Below are positions 7,110-15,980 of a stretch of 64,000 bases of DNA, piece after piece; the stretch's first letter is position 1; every line of letters starts with the position of its first letter. A model generated the notes under the pieces. The model had not been told where the DNA came from. It made no database searches and was given only the letters and a program-made list of their open reading frames with translations. The DNA comes from Collimonas sp. OK242 (GTDB lineage Bacteria > Pseudomonadota > Gammaproteobacteria > Burkholderiales > Burkholderiaceae_D), in contig NZ_FNOR01000007.1 in assembly GCF_900107095.1 (NCBI RefSeq), positions 124,001 through 188,000 of the forward strand, in the 5' to 3' direction. The position numbers and the translations under genes are program-made.

Positions 7110-9182
7110 TCAGGCTGACGGCAAGGCACTCGCCGGCAATGATTCAAACGGGGTTTCGCTGGTGCTCGGGCGATGGGCGGCGCGCGCCGCCAGCACGGTC
7201 TTGATGCCGAAGCCGAGAATGCTCACCAGCACCAGGATAAAGAAGGCGGCCAGGCCCGCGTCCAGGTAATCGTTGAAGATCACCTGCTGCATTTGCGCGA
7301 TCGACTTCGCCGGCGCCAGCAATTTTCCTTCCGCCAGCGCATCCTGATATTTTCCGGCATGGGTCAGGAAGCCGACACGTGGATTGGCGTCGAATATTTT
7401 TTGCCAGCCTGCGGTCAAGGTGCAAATCAGAATCCAGACTGTCGGCACGATGGTGACCCAGGCGAAGCGGTCGCGCTTCATCTTGAACAATACGCAGGTC
7501 GCCAGAATCAAAGCAATTCCCGCCAGCATCTGGTTGGAAATGCCGAACAAGGGCCACAAGGTATTGATGCCGCCGAGCGGATCGACCACGCCTTGATACA
7601 GGAAATAACCCCAGCCGGCGACGCACAAGGCGGTCGCGATCAGGCTGGCCGGCAGAGAATCGATCTTGCGCATGGACGGTACGAAAGTCCCGAGCAGATC
7701 CTGCAGCATGAAACGGCCGGCGCGCGTGCCGGCATCGACCGCGGTCAGGATGAACAGCGCTTCGAACAGAATCGCAAAGTGATACCAGAACGCCATCATG
7801 ACTTTGCCGCCGCCTATGCTCGACAGGATGTGCGCCATGCCGACCGCCAGCGTCGGCGCGCCGCCGGCGCGGGAAATGATGCTGTGCTCGCCGACGTCTT
7901 TCGCCACCTGCGCCAGCATTTCCGGCGTGACGTGGAAACCCCATTGCGACACGGCTTGCGCTGCCGTTTCGACGGTAGTGCCGATCAATGCGGCCGGACT
8001 GTTCATCGCAAAATACACGCCCGGCTCAATGCAGGATGCCGCGATCAACGCCATGATGGCGACAAACGATTCCATCAGCATGGCGCCGTAGCCGATGAAG
8101 CGCGCATGGCGTTCGTTTTCCAGCAGTTTCGGCGTGGTGCCGGAAGCAATCAGCGCGTGGAAACCGGATACCGCGCCGCAGGCGATGGTAATGAACAGGA
8201 AGGGGAACAAGCTGCCCGACCAGACCGGACCGGAACCGTCCATGAATTGCGTGAAGGCGGGCATTTTCAGTTCCGGCGCAACGAACACGATACCCAGCGC
8301 CAAGCCGACAATGGTGCCGATCTTGAGGAAAGTCGACAAATAGTCACGCGGCGCCAGCAACAGCCAGACCGGCAGCACCGAAGCGATGAAACCGTAGCCG
8401 ATCAGCATCCAGGTCAGCTCTTTGCCGGTGAAGGTGAACATGGCGCCCAATACCGGGTGTTCCTGCACATACTGGCCGCCGACAATCGCCAGCATCAGCA
8501 GCACAAAACCGATCAGCGAAATCTCGCCGATGCGTCCTGGCCGCAGATAGCGGGTATACACGCCCATGAACAAGGCGATCGGGATGGTCACCGCCACCGT
8601 GAAAGTACCCCAGGGCGATTCCGCCAATGCCTTGACCACGATCAGCGCCAGCACCGCCAGGATGATCACCATGATCATGAAGGTGCCGAACAAGGCAATC
8701 ACGCCCGGCACCGTGCCCAGCTCGGACTTGATCAGATCGCCCAGCGAGCGGCCGTCGCGGCGGGTGGAGATGAACAACACCATCAAATCCTGCACCGCGC
8801 CGGCAAACACCACGCCGGCCAGTATCCACAACATGCCCGGCAGATAACCCATCTGCGCCGCCAGCACCGGGCCGACCAATGGACCGGCGCCGGCAATTGC
8901 GGCGAAGTGATGGCCGAACAAGACATTCTTGTTGGTCGGCACGTAGTCCAGCCCGTCGTTGTACTTATAGGCCGGCGTCATGCGCGTGGCGTCGAGACCC
9001 AGCACTTGGTCGGAAATGTAGAGGCTGTAGAAACGGTAGGCGATCAGATAGACGCAGACGGCGGCAATCACGATCCAGATAGCGCTGATGGATTCGCCGC
9101 GCTGCAGGCCGATATAGCCAAACGCGAATGCACCAAGCAGGGCCAGCGCAAGCCAGCCCATTTTTGAAAATAGACGATTCAT
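7110..9182 (-). CDS. cstA: CstA-type pyruvate/peptide transporter
   Basis: Large inner-membrane transporter (690 residues, close to the usual length) of the carbon starvation protein family. Experimentally studied members (E. coli CstA, BtsT) import pyruvate or peptides under carbon limitation. Features are many hydrophobic helices, the N-terminal SLYISDQVLGLD and RMTPAYKYNDGLDYVPTNKNVLFGHHFAAIAGAGPLVGPVLAAQMGYLPG block, and the late FGISNQMLAGIALI segment. ATG 9182 has a strong GGGAGGAGAACA ribosome-binding site. ybdD follows 10 bp downstream. It is divergent from a Cache-domain sensor kinase, which suggests control by that two-component system. Confidence 0.93.
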   Translation of the reverse strand: MNRLFSKMGWLALALLGAFAFGYIGLQRGESISAIWIVIAAVCVYLIAYRFYSLYISDQVLGLDATRMTPAYKYNDGLDYVPTNKNVLFGHHFAAIAGAGPLVGPVLAAQMGYLPGMLWILAGVVFAGAVQDLMVLFISTRRDGRSLGDLIKSELGTVPGVIALFGTFMIMVIILAVLALIVVKALAESPWGTFTVAVTIPIALFMGVYTRYLRPGRIGEISLIGFVLLMLAIVGGQYVQEHPVLGAMFTFTGKELTWMLIGYGFIASVLPVWLLLAPRDYLSTFLKIGTIVGLALGIVFVAPELKMPAFTQFMDGSGPVWSGSLFPFLFITIACGAVSGFHALIASGTTPKLLENERHARFIGYGAMLMESFVAIMALIAASCIEPGVYFAMNSPAALIGTTVETAAQAVSQWGFHVTPEMLAQVAKDVGEHSIISRAGGAPTLAVGMAHILSSIGGGKVMMAFWYHFAILFEALFILTAVDAGTRAGRFMLQDLLGTFVPSMRKIDSLPASLIATALCVAGWGYFLYQGVVDPLGGINTLWPLFGISNQMLAGIALILATCVLFKMKRDRFAWVTIVPTVWILICTLTAGWQKIFDANPRVGFLTHAGKYQDALAEGKLLAPAKSIAQMQQVIFNDYLDAGLAAFFILVLVSILGFGIKTVLAARAAHRPSTSETPFESLPASALPSA

Positions 9183-9308
9183 TGTTCTCCTCCCAGGCGG
9201 GATTGGATGTTGTGGAATATTGTTTTTATTAGGCAGCAAAGCGTGCCGCCGCAGCATCTAGGCCGCGGCCAAAGTATTTGTCATATGCGGTATGAGAACA
9301 AGCGAGGA

Positions 9309-9341
9309 ACTACGCAGTGTTCTTACGTAGCACTACGTAGT
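9309..9341. promoter_or_regulatory. Candidate operator between cstA and sensor kinase
   Basis: ACTACGCAGT (9309-9318) and the perfect palindrome ACTACGTAGT (9332-9341) repeat with a 23-bp period, with TTACGTAG (9323-9330) between them. It lies 127 bp upstream of cstA and 84 bp upstream of the kinase gene. This suits a dimeric regulator such as the NarL-type protein encoded at 10889. Confidence 0.5.
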
Positions 9342-9424
9342 CGAAGTGGAAATCAACCGGGCTCATTAGAGGTTTTACCAGACGTTTTTAGTGATTCCCC
9401 GGCGATTCCGAGTAAAGTAAGGCC

Positions 9425-10789
9425 ATGAAATTACGGCAAAAAATCATCTTCCTGGCGATCGTTCCCTTGATCCTGGCGCTATGCGCGATCGCCCTGGCGG
9501 TGCGCCACCAGGCGATTTCGCTCGGCCAGCAGCAGCGCGCAACGATCCAGGCGGCCTATCTGGCCAGCAAGGAAGCCGAACTGAAACACTACGTGGCGCT
9601 GGCCACGCGCTCGATTGCTCATCTATACGATTCCGGCCGCAACGATCCGGCCACGCTGGACGAAGCCAAGGCGATCCTGGGCAAGTTGTCTTATGGCGAC
9701 GACGGTTACTTCTTTATCTACGACATGCAAGGCAAGAGCCTGATGCATCCGCGCCAGCCGGAGCTGGTCGGGCAAGATCTGTGGGATATGAAAGATGCCA
9801 ACGGCAGCCTGACTATCCAGCATCTGATAGAGCGCGCCAGGAGCGGCGGCGGGTTTGAGCGCTATCTGTGGGAAAAACCGTCCAGCCACCATGTCGCGCC
9901 CAAGCTCGGCTATGTGGTGGCGCTGCCCAACTGGGGCTGGATGCTGGGCACCGGCATCTACCTGGACGATGTCGACGAAGCGCTGAACCAGATCGACGCC
10001 CAGGTATCCGGCAATATCCGCAACACCATGTGGTGGATTACCGCCATCGCGATCCTCAGCGCGCTGGCGGTGGGCGTGTCGGGACTGGTATTGAATATCA
10101 GCGAACACCGGGTGGCCGACGCCAAGCTGAAAGTCCTGGCGCAGCGCGTGGTGCGCTCGCAGGAAGAAGAGCGGGCCAGGTTGTCGCGCGACCTGCACGA
10201 CGGCATCAGCCAGTGGCTGGTCTCGATCAAATTGCAGATCGAAGCCGCCATCGCCAAACTCGACAGCGGGCCGCAGCAGATCGCCGCCGCCCGCGCGACT
10301 TTCGAACGCACTGCCGGCCAGCTCAATGACGTACTGGGCGAAGTGCGCCGCATCTCGCACGATCTGCGGCCGGCGATCCTGGATGACCTCGGGCTGGCGG
10401 CGGCGCTTGAGCATCTGACGCATGAATGGCTGGAACACGCCGGCATTCCGATCGCGTTCAAGCACACCGGCAGTACCGACGGCATGCCGGCGGTCGCCAA
10501 TACGGTGTTGTTCCGCATCGCCCAGGAAGCCTTGACCAACATCGCCCGCCATTCCCAGGCAACGCAGATCAATGTGCTGTTGCAAGGCGATGCGCAAGCG
10601 ATTACCCTGACCGTGCAGGATAACGGCGTCGGTTTCGATGTCGACCAGATAGACGGCAATCCGAAACGCGGCATCGGCCTGCGCAATATGGTTGAGCGGC
10701 TGGAAGCGATTGGCGGTACGCTCAGGGTCAGTTCTACGGCAGCAGGCACCACGGTGCTGGCGACCATTCCTAATAACCTGCCACAATAA
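9425..10789 (+). CDS. Cache-domain sensor histidine kinase (NarX/HisKA_3 type)
   Basis: Membrane sensor kinase of 454 residues. Helix 1 (about residues 8-26) is followed by a periplasmic sCache_2-like domain (about 35-185; LYDSGRNDPATLDEAKAILGKL, DDGYFFIYDMQGKSLMHP, WGWMLGTGIYLDDVD). A second helix (about 198-220) leads to a HisKA_3 dimerisation helix with phospho-acceptor His258 in RDLHDGISQWL. A HATPase_c domain follows (NIARHSQATQINV, DNGVGFD, GIGLRNMVERLEAIGG). sCache_2 domains often bind small carboxylates, so pyruvate or a related acid is a reasonable guess given the divergent cstA gene. The partner response regulator is encoded 100 bp downstream. Confidence 0.92.
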   Translation: MKLRQKIIFLAIVPLILALCAIALAVRHQAISLGQQQRATIQAAYLASKEAELKHYVALATRSIAHLYDSGRNDPATLDEAKAILGKLSYGDDGYFFIYDMQGKSLMHPRQPELVGQDLWDMKDANGSLTIQHLIERARSGGGFERYLWEKPSSHHVAPKLGYVVALPNWGWMLGTGIYLDDVDEALNQIDAQVSGNIRNTMWWITAIAILSALAVGVSGLVLNISEHRVADAKLKVLAQRVVRSQEEERARLSRDLHDGISQWLVSIKLQIEAAIAKLDSGPQQIAAARATFERTAGQLNDVLGEVRRISHDLRPAILDDLGLAAALEHLTHEWLEHAGIPIAFKHTGSTDGMPAVANTVLFRIAQEALTNIARHSQATQINVLLQGDAQAITLTVQDNGVGFDVDQIDGNPKRGIGLRNMVERLEAIGGTLRVSSTAAGTTVLATIPNNLPQ

Positions 10790-10802
10790 TAGAAACGTCT
10801 TA

Positions 10803-10879
10803 TTTAATCAGTTGAGGACCGAGTCGCACGGATAGTGTAATTCGCCACGCTACGGTGGCTCTTAAACTCTGTCCCGCAA
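10803..10879. repeat. Palindromic intergenic repeat, copy A
   Basis: Contains GTTGAGGAC-GAGT, then AATTCGCCACGCT, GTGGCTCTTAAACTCTG and TCCCGCAA. It matches copy B (47199-47265) almost base for base except for a 14-bp insertion (about 10825-10838), and matches copy C (57661-57722) more loosely. It sits between the sensor kinase and its response regulator, ending about 10 bp before the regulator start. Confidence 0.8.
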
Positions 10880-10888
10880 ATAGTGAAA

Positions 10889-11515
10889 ATGTCTGAAATT
10901 ATTACCAAAATCATGCTGGTCGACGACCATCCGCTGGTGCGCGACGGCTTGCGGGCGCGGCTTGAAGCCGTGCCGGCGTTCGCCATCGTGGCCGAAGCCG
11001 GCAGCGCCGAAGAAGCCTTGCAGCGCGCGCAGCAGCAGCCGATCGACCTGATCCTGATGGATATCAATCTGCGCGGCAGCATCAACGGCATCGACCTGAC
11101 CGCACGCTTTCACGTCAGCTTCCCGGAAATCGCGGTGCTGATCCTGAGCATGCACGACAAGACCGAATACCTGATGCAGTCGGTACAGGCGGGCGCCCGC
11201 GGCTATGTATTGAAAGATGCGCCCGGCAAAGATATCGTGCATGCGATAGAAACCGTGATTTCCGGCGGCATGTACTACAGCGCGGCGCTGGCGCAAAAGC
11301 TGGCGCGGCCGATGACGCCGGGGCAATTGCTGACCGCGCGCGAACGCCAGGTATTGCGGCACATCGCCGATGGCGAATCGAACAAGCAGATCGCGCGCGA
11401 GCTGGATTTAAGCGTGCGCACCGTCGAAACCCACAGGCTGAATATCAAGCGCAAGCTGGAGATCGAGGGTCAGGCAGAATTGATCAAGTTTGCGGTGGAA
11501 AATAATTTTCGCTGA
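10889..11515 (+). CDS. NarL/LuxR-type response regulator
   Basis: A 208-residue two-component response regulator, cognate partner of the kinase at 9425. The receiver domain (about residues 1-125) has the acidic pair in MLVDDHP, phospho-acceptor Asp58 in LILMDINLRG and the conserved Lys in GYVLKDAPG. The C-terminal LuxR helix-turn-helix is LTARERQVLRHIADGESNKQIARELDLSVRTVETHRLNIKRKLEI. I take ATG 10889; a GTG six bases upstream (10883) is an alternative. A dispersed palindromic repeat forms most of the gap to the kinase gene. The likely target is the divergent cstA-ybdD promoter. Confidence 0.92.
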   Translation: MSEIITKIMLVDDHPLVRDGLRARLEAVPAFAIVAEAGSAEEALQRAQQQPIDLILMDINLRGSINGIDLTARFHVSFPEIAVLILSMHDKTEYLMQSVQAGARGYVLKDAPGKDIVHAIETVISGGMYYSAALAQKLARPMTPGQLLTARERQVLRHIADGESNKQIARELDLSVRTVETHRLNIKRKLEIEGQAELIKFAVENNFR

Positions 11516-11539
11516 AAAGATTGATCCGGCTGGTAATTG

Positions 11540-12019
11540 TTACCCCAGCCGTCCCTCTGCCGCCAGTTCGCGGATCACGCGTATGGTGTCGATGTCGGCT
11601 TCTTCATAAGCCGAGCGCCGGAACTCGTCATAAAATTCCTGTTCGGCTTGCGCCGCCGGCTGCCGTTCGACCGCATCGTCTTCATATTCAAACCGTACGA
11701 ACAGCATGTCCGGTCCGGGCTCTTCAATCGTCATGATCAGGCTGGAGCCGGCGATATCTTGCTGTTTCGGCACCTGGTAGCGCACCTGCAGCTGCGGCAG
11801 GTAGCTGACCACATCCTTGACGGTCACTTTGCCGTACCGCAATTCGCGCGTCACCGACTGCACCGATTTGTCCGACAGACTGCAATCGTCCAGATGCTCG
11901 ACAAACAACATCGGCTGCTCAGCCCGCATCACCAGCCCTCGCCATAGTTGTTCGCGGCTCAAGGAGTCGATCAGCGGATTGAGAGGATCGTTGATTTCGA
12001 TCAAGTGACTGAATTTCAT
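11540..12019 (-). CDS. DUF1857 / AtaL-like SRPBCC protein
   Basis: A 159-residue soluble protein that matches the DUF1857 (AtaL-like, SRPBCC/START fold) pattern. It opens MKFSHLIEINDPLNPLIDSLSREQLWRGLVMRAEQP and shows the acidic mid-region EHLDDCSLSD and strand-rich RELRYGKVTVKDVV. The SRPBCC fold forms a hydrophobic ligand pocket; the role of this bacterial family is unknown. It is convergent with the response regulator (25-bp gap) and has its own promoter region next to the foldback element at 12088. Confidence 0.8.
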   Translation of the reverse strand: MKFSHLIEINDPLNPLIDSLSREQLWRGLVMRAEQPMLFVEHLDDCSLSDKSVQSVTRELRYGKVTVKDVVSYLPQLQVRYQVPKQQDIAGSSLIMTIEEPGPDMLFVRFEYEDDAVERQPAAQAEQEFYDEFRRSAYEEADIDTIRVIRELAAEGRLG

Positions 12020-12087
12020 GGCATGTCCGGCAAATAGTTGATGACAGATTGTCCCATATTCGGCACTAAAGCTGGTGCAACACGCTA

Positions 12088-12350
12088 GGGCCTGTTAACA
12101 ATTGATTTGGGAGATGCGTTCAAGCCAAAACGTGTGCTGGCAAGGCGCGTGGCACAGCAGGGGCCGAGGCCCCTGCAAGCCATGCAACGCGGCTAGCGCA
12201 CGTTTTGGCTTGAACCCTTCGGGAACGGCTGCAGGCGTCGCATGCCGTTGTTGCGACTCCTTGCCGTAGCACCGCTACGTCGCGTCCTCGCGCCTAGGCA
12301 CGCAACGCCTGCCGCGCGTTCGCACTTCCAAATCAATTGTTAACAGGCCC
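12088..12350. mobile_element. 263-bp foldback MITE-like element
   Basis: Perfect 23-bp terminal inverted repeats (12088-12110 and 12328-12350, beginning GGGCCTGTTAACAATTG) enclose a second nested inverted repeat GTTCAAGCCAAAACGTG (12118-12134, complement at 12199-12215). A small central palindrome, GGGGCCGAGGCCCC, lies near 12160. There is no coding frame of note and no obvious target duplication. It occupies the whole promoter side between the DUF1857 gene and rep. Confidence 0.75.
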
Positions 12351-12414
12351 AAGCAACCGTACCCGCCCTCCCGCGCACTGTTAAAATACAGCGCTTTGCT
12401 CCTTCCGGTCAGTT

Positions 12415-14478
12415 ATGTCGTCTACTCCCAATTTCGGTCTCAATGCTCCCCAACGGGAAGCCGTCAAGTATCTGGACGGCCCCTGTCTGGTGCTGGCCGG
12501 TGCTGGCTCGGGCAAGACGCGCGTGATTACGCAGAAAATCCAGCATCTGATCGAGGATTGCGGTTATGACGCCAGGCACATCGCGGCGCTCACCTTTACC
12601 AACAAGGCCGCCACCGAAATGCAGGAGCGTATCGCCAAGCTCCTGAAAGATCCGAAACAAGCCAAGCACATCACCGTCAGCACCTTCCATTCGCTGGGGG
12701 TCAAGATCCTGCGCCAGGAAGCGCGCGAACTGGGCTTGAAAGACCGTTTCTCCATCATGGATAGCGACGACTGCTTTTCGATTGTGCAAGACCTGGCGAT
12801 TACCACGGATAAACAGCTGATCCGCCGCATCCAGACCGCCATGTCGCTCTGGAAGAACGGCCTGATCGATCCCGAACAAGCCATCAAGCAGGCTGTTACC
12901 GAAGACGAAGCGCAGGCAGGGCGGATTTATCGCAGCTATGTGGCGACGCTGGCGGCCTATCAGGCGGTCGATTTCGACGACCTGATCCGCTTGCCGGTGG
13001 AGCTGTTCCGCAGCAATGAAGCGGTACGCGACAAATGGCAACGGCGGCTGCGCTATCTGCTGGTCGATGAATATCAGGATACCAATACTTGCCAGTACGA
13101 GCTGGTCAAGCTGCTGGTGACCGGACTCGGCAAGAAGCCGATGTTTACCGCAGTGGGCGACGACGATCAGGCGATCTACGCCTGGCGCGGCGCCACCATC
13201 GAAAACCTGAAAACCCTGCAGGTCGATTTTCCGGACCTGAAAGTGATCAAGCTGGAACAGAATTACCGCTCTTCCACCCGCATCCTGCAAGCCGCTAACG
13301 CCGTGATCGGCAACAATCCCAAGCTGTTCGACAAAAAACTGTGGTCGGAACACGGACTGGGCGATCCGATCAAGGTGATGGGCATGGAGGATGACGAGAA
13401 GGAGGCCGAGCAGGTAGCGATCATGCTGTCGGCTCATCGCTTCGAGCGGCGCGCCAAGTTTTCCGACTACGCCATCCTGTACCGCGGCAACCATCAGGCG
13501 CGGACCTTTGAAAAAGCCCTGCGGCGCGAACGCATTCCCTACACGATGTCGGGCGGCCAGAGCTTTTTCGACCGCGCCGAAATCAAGGACATCATCAGTT
13601 ACCTGCGCCTGATCGCCAACGAAGACGACGATCCGGCCTTTATCCGCGCCATCACCACGCCCAAGCGCGGCGTCGGCCAGGCGACGCTGGAAGTACTGGG
13701 CACCGTGGCCGGGCAATGGCAGTGTTCGCTGTTCGAAGCGGTGTTCAAGGGCGGCATCGAGGCCAAGCTGACCGATCGCCAGCTCTATCCGCTGCGCGAA
13801 TTCTGCCATTTCATCAATCAGCTGGAAGCCCGCGCCAGCCGCGTCGGCCCTGCCGGCAGCGGCGAGAATGCGGCCGCCGTGCTGGACGACATGATGAAGG
13901 AAATCAATTACGAACATTATCTGTACGACAGCTTCGACGACCGCGCGGCGCAAGGCAAGTGGCAGAACGTGCTGGACTTCACCAACTGGCTGAAGGAAAA
14001 AGGTACAGGCGGCAAGGATGGCGCAGGCGAAGAGCGCAACTTGCTGGAGCTGACCCAGATGGTGGCGCTGATGTCGATGCTGGAGGGCCGCGACGAGGAA
14101 CCGGATGCGGTGCGCATGTCGACCTTGCACGCTTCCAAGGGACTGGAATATCCGCATGTGTTCCTGATCGGGGTCGAGGAAGGCATCTTGCCGCATAAGG
14201 GCGATCCGGATGCGCCGCCGGAAACCATCGCCGCCCGGATCGAAGAAGAGCGGCGTCTGATGTATGTCGGCATCACGCGCGCCCAGCGCAGCTTGCATGT
14301 CAGCTGGTGCAAGAAGCGCAAGCGCGCGGGCGAATCGGTCGTTTGTGAAATATCACGCTTCGTCAAGGAAATGCGGCTCGACGAGGGCGACGCCATGCCG
14401 ACCGAGGCCGAGCAGATCACCCCGCAAAATCGCCTGGCCAATTTGAAGGCTTTGTTGCAGAAGCCGAGAGCCGCGTGA
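12415..14478 (+). CDS. rep: ATP-dependent DNA helicase Rep (UvrD family)
   Basis: Superfamily 1A 3'-5' DNA helicase of 687 residues, the usual length for Rep; it helps replication forks pass protein roadblocks. All motifs are visible: Q-motif LNAPQREAV, Walker A AGAGSGKTRVIT (about residues 28-39), motif Ia TFTNKAATEM, Walker B VDEYQDTN (about 217), motif III GDDDQAIYAWRGA, motif IV EQNYRSS, motif V TLHASKGLEYPHVF and motif VI RRLMYVGITRAQ. The first-domain wording (DPKQAKHITVSTFHSLGVKIL) fits Rep better than UvrD. The start ATG at 12415 lies 65 bp from the foldback element, whose presence may shape its promoter. A small DUF4404 gene follows. Confidence 0.93.
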   Translation: MSSTPNFGLNAPQREAVKYLDGPCLVLAGAGSGKTRVITQKIQHLIEDCGYDARHIAALTFTNKAATEMQERIAKLLKDPKQAKHITVSTFHSLGVKILRQEARELGLKDRFSIMDSDDCFSIVQDLAITTDKQLIRRIQTAMSLWKNGLIDPEQAIKQAVTEDEAQAGRIYRSYVATLAAYQAVDFDDLIRLPVELFRSNEAVRDKWQRRLRYLLVDEYQDTNTCQYELVKLLVTGLGKKPMFTAVGDDDQAIYAWRGATIENLKTLQVDFPDLKVIKLEQNYRSSTRILQAANAVIGNNPKLFDKKLWSEHGLGDPIKVMGMEDDEKEAEQVAIMLSAHRFERRAKFSDYAILYRGNHQARTFEKALRRERIPYTMSGGQSFFDRAEIKDIISYLRLIANEDDDPAFIRAITTPKRGVGQATLEVLGTVAGQWQCSLFEAVFKGGIEAKLTDRQLYPLREFCHFINQLEARASRVGPAGSGENAAAVLDDMMKEINYEHYLYDSFDDRAAQGKWQNVLDFTNWLKEKGTGGKDGAGEERNLLELTQMVALMSMLEGRDEEPDAVRMSTLHASKGLEYPHVFLIGVEEGILPHKGDPDAPPETIAARIEEERRLMYVGITRAQRSLHVSWCKKRKRAGESVVCEISRFVKEMRLDEGDAMPTEAEQITPQNRLANLKALLQKPRAA

Positions 14479-14519
14479 GATGATAAGCATTAGAGTAAAA
14501 CCTTTCCAGGAGTAATACC

Positions 14520-14816
14520 ATGAGCATAGACAACATCAAGACATCGCTGGAAAAACTCCGCAGCACGCTGGAAAGCAGCGGCACGGTGGACAGCGAGTTG
14601 AAAGGCTTGCTGCAATCGCTGGACGCCGATATCCAGGAATTGCTGAAATCCACCGAGGCCGCAACCAGCACGACGGCGTCAGCGCCTGCCTCCGATCTCC
14701 GCTCCGCCCTGATAGAACGCGCCCAAGGTATTTCGGCTCGTCTGGCAGTACGCCATCCGCATCTGCAACCCGTATTGCGTGAAATTGCCGATACCTTGAC
14801 CAATATGGGCATTTGA
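14520..14816 (+). CDS. DUF4404 family protein
   Basis: A 98-residue, mainly helical protein matching DUF4404 (MSIDNIKTSLEKLRSTLESSGTVDSELKGLLQSLDADIQELL ... HPHLQPVLREIADTLTNMGI). Two heptad-rich helices flank a Ser/Thr/Ala-rich linker (about residues 48-58), so a coiled-coil oligomer is likely. CCAGGAG precedes ATG 14520. It lies 41 bp behind rep and may be co-transcribed. Function unknown. Confidence 0.82.
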   Translation: MSIDNIKTSLEKLRSTLESSGTVDSELKGLLQSLDADIQELLKSTEAATSTTASAPASDLRSALIERAQGISARLAVRHPHLQPVLREIADTLTNMGI

Positions 14817-15044
14817 TCGGGATTTGTTCACGTATCACCTGGCAGGCCGGAGGGAATAGCGCCTCCCGTCCTGCACACTTTTCAGGCAAGTCCGGCGACA
14901 GCTGCAAGACCTGCCGCTGCACTCATCCGCCCGGCTTGTTTAGCCGCGGTTTTTGCCATCTTACTTGATTGTTTTGCCCTCTGAACTCCCCCTGCTCAGC
15001 CGGTTGGGAGCAGAGCGATTGTCATTATTTTTTATTGGAACGCC

Positions 15045-15944
15045 ATGTGGTTTAAAAATCTGCAGATCTACCGTATTCCCGCGCCATGGGCCATTTCGGC
15101 CGAACAACTGGAGGCGTTTCTGGCGCCGCAGGCATTTGCCAAGTGCAGCAGCCTGGAATTGCAAAGCCAGGGCTGGCTGTCGCCGCGCGACAACGGCATG
15201 CTGGTGCATACAGTGAATCGCCAGATGATGATTTTGCTGGGTACGGAAAAGAAATTATTGCCGGCCACGGTGGTCAATCAGGTGACCAAGGCGCGCGCCG
15301 CCGAAATTGAAGAACAGCAAGGCTATGCGCCCGGCCGCAAGCAACTGAAAGATCTCAAGGAACAGGTCACCGACGAGCTGCTGCCGCGCGCGTTCAGCAT
15401 CCAGCGCAATACCTGGGTCTGGATCGATCCGGTCAACGGCTGGCTGGTGATCGACGCCGCCAGCCCGGCCAAGGCAGAAGAAATCCTCAAACTGCTGCTG
15501 GGATCAGTCGACAAATTGCTGATTTCCGGTCTGCGCACTGCCCATTCGCCGCTGACCTCGATGACCAACTGGCTGGCATCGGATGAAGCACCGCACGGCT
15601 TTACCGTCGACCAGGACACCGAATTGCGCGCCGCCGGCGAGGGCAAGGCTACCGTGCGTTACGTGCGCCACACCATCGAAGCCGACGACGTGCGGCGTCA
15701 CATCGCCTCCGGCAAGCAATGCACGCGGCTGGCAATGACCTGGGCCGACCATATTTCCTTCGTGCTGACCGAATCGCTGGCGATCAAGCGCATCGCCCCG
15801 CTGGACGTTCTGAAGGAAGGCAACGACACCAGCAGCAAGAATGACGACGAACGTTTCGATTCCGACATGATGCTGATGACCGGCGAGCTGAACAAGATGC
15901 TGGGCGACCTGGTATTTGCGCTGGGCGGCGAACCGGCAGTCTGA
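15045..15944 (+). CDS. rdgC: Recombination-associated protein RdgC
   Basis: Nucleoid-associated ring-shaped DNA-binding protein that limits RecA activity in the characterised E. coli and Neisseria homologues. The 299-residue length and the opening [11 protein letters not shown] are diagnostic, as are the central [22 protein letters not shown] and the segment [16 protein letters not shown]. The 228 bp upstream carry no recognisable gene; GGAAC lies just before the ATG. It is convergent with the diguanylate cyclase gene (36-bp gap). Confidence 0.95.
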   Translation: MWFKNLQIYRIPAPWAISAEQLEAFLAPQAFAKCSSLELQSQGWLSPRDNGMLVHTVNRQMMILLGTEKKLLPATVVNQVTKARAAEIEEQQGYAPGRKQLKDLKEQVTDELLPRAFSIQRNTWVWIDPVNGWLVIDAASPAKAEEILKLLLGSVDKLLISGLRTAHSPLTSMTNWLASDEAPHGFTVDQDTELRAAGEGKATVRYVRHTIEADDVRRHIASGKQCTRLAMTWADHISFVLTESLAIKRIAPLDVLKEGNDTSSKNDDERFDSDMMLMTGELNKMLGDLVFALGGEPAV

Positions 15945-15980
15945 CGCAAACGGTCGACAGGGGCGGTTGAAACCCCGCCC

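Noticed and set aside
7173-9167. 664-codon open frame on the plus strand opposite cstA
   Set aside because: Antisense shadow rich in His, Gln and Arg with no domain; cstA is complete and well conserved on the other strand.
9623-10786. 387-codon open frame on the minus strand opposite the sensor kinase gene
   Set aside because: Shadow frame; the plus-strand kinase has all catalytic motifs.
12409-14298. 629-codon open frame on the minus strand opposite rep
   Set aside because: Frame shadow of the GC-rich rep gene; composition (His, Gln, Arg, Phe rich) and lack of any family pattern mark it as non-coding.
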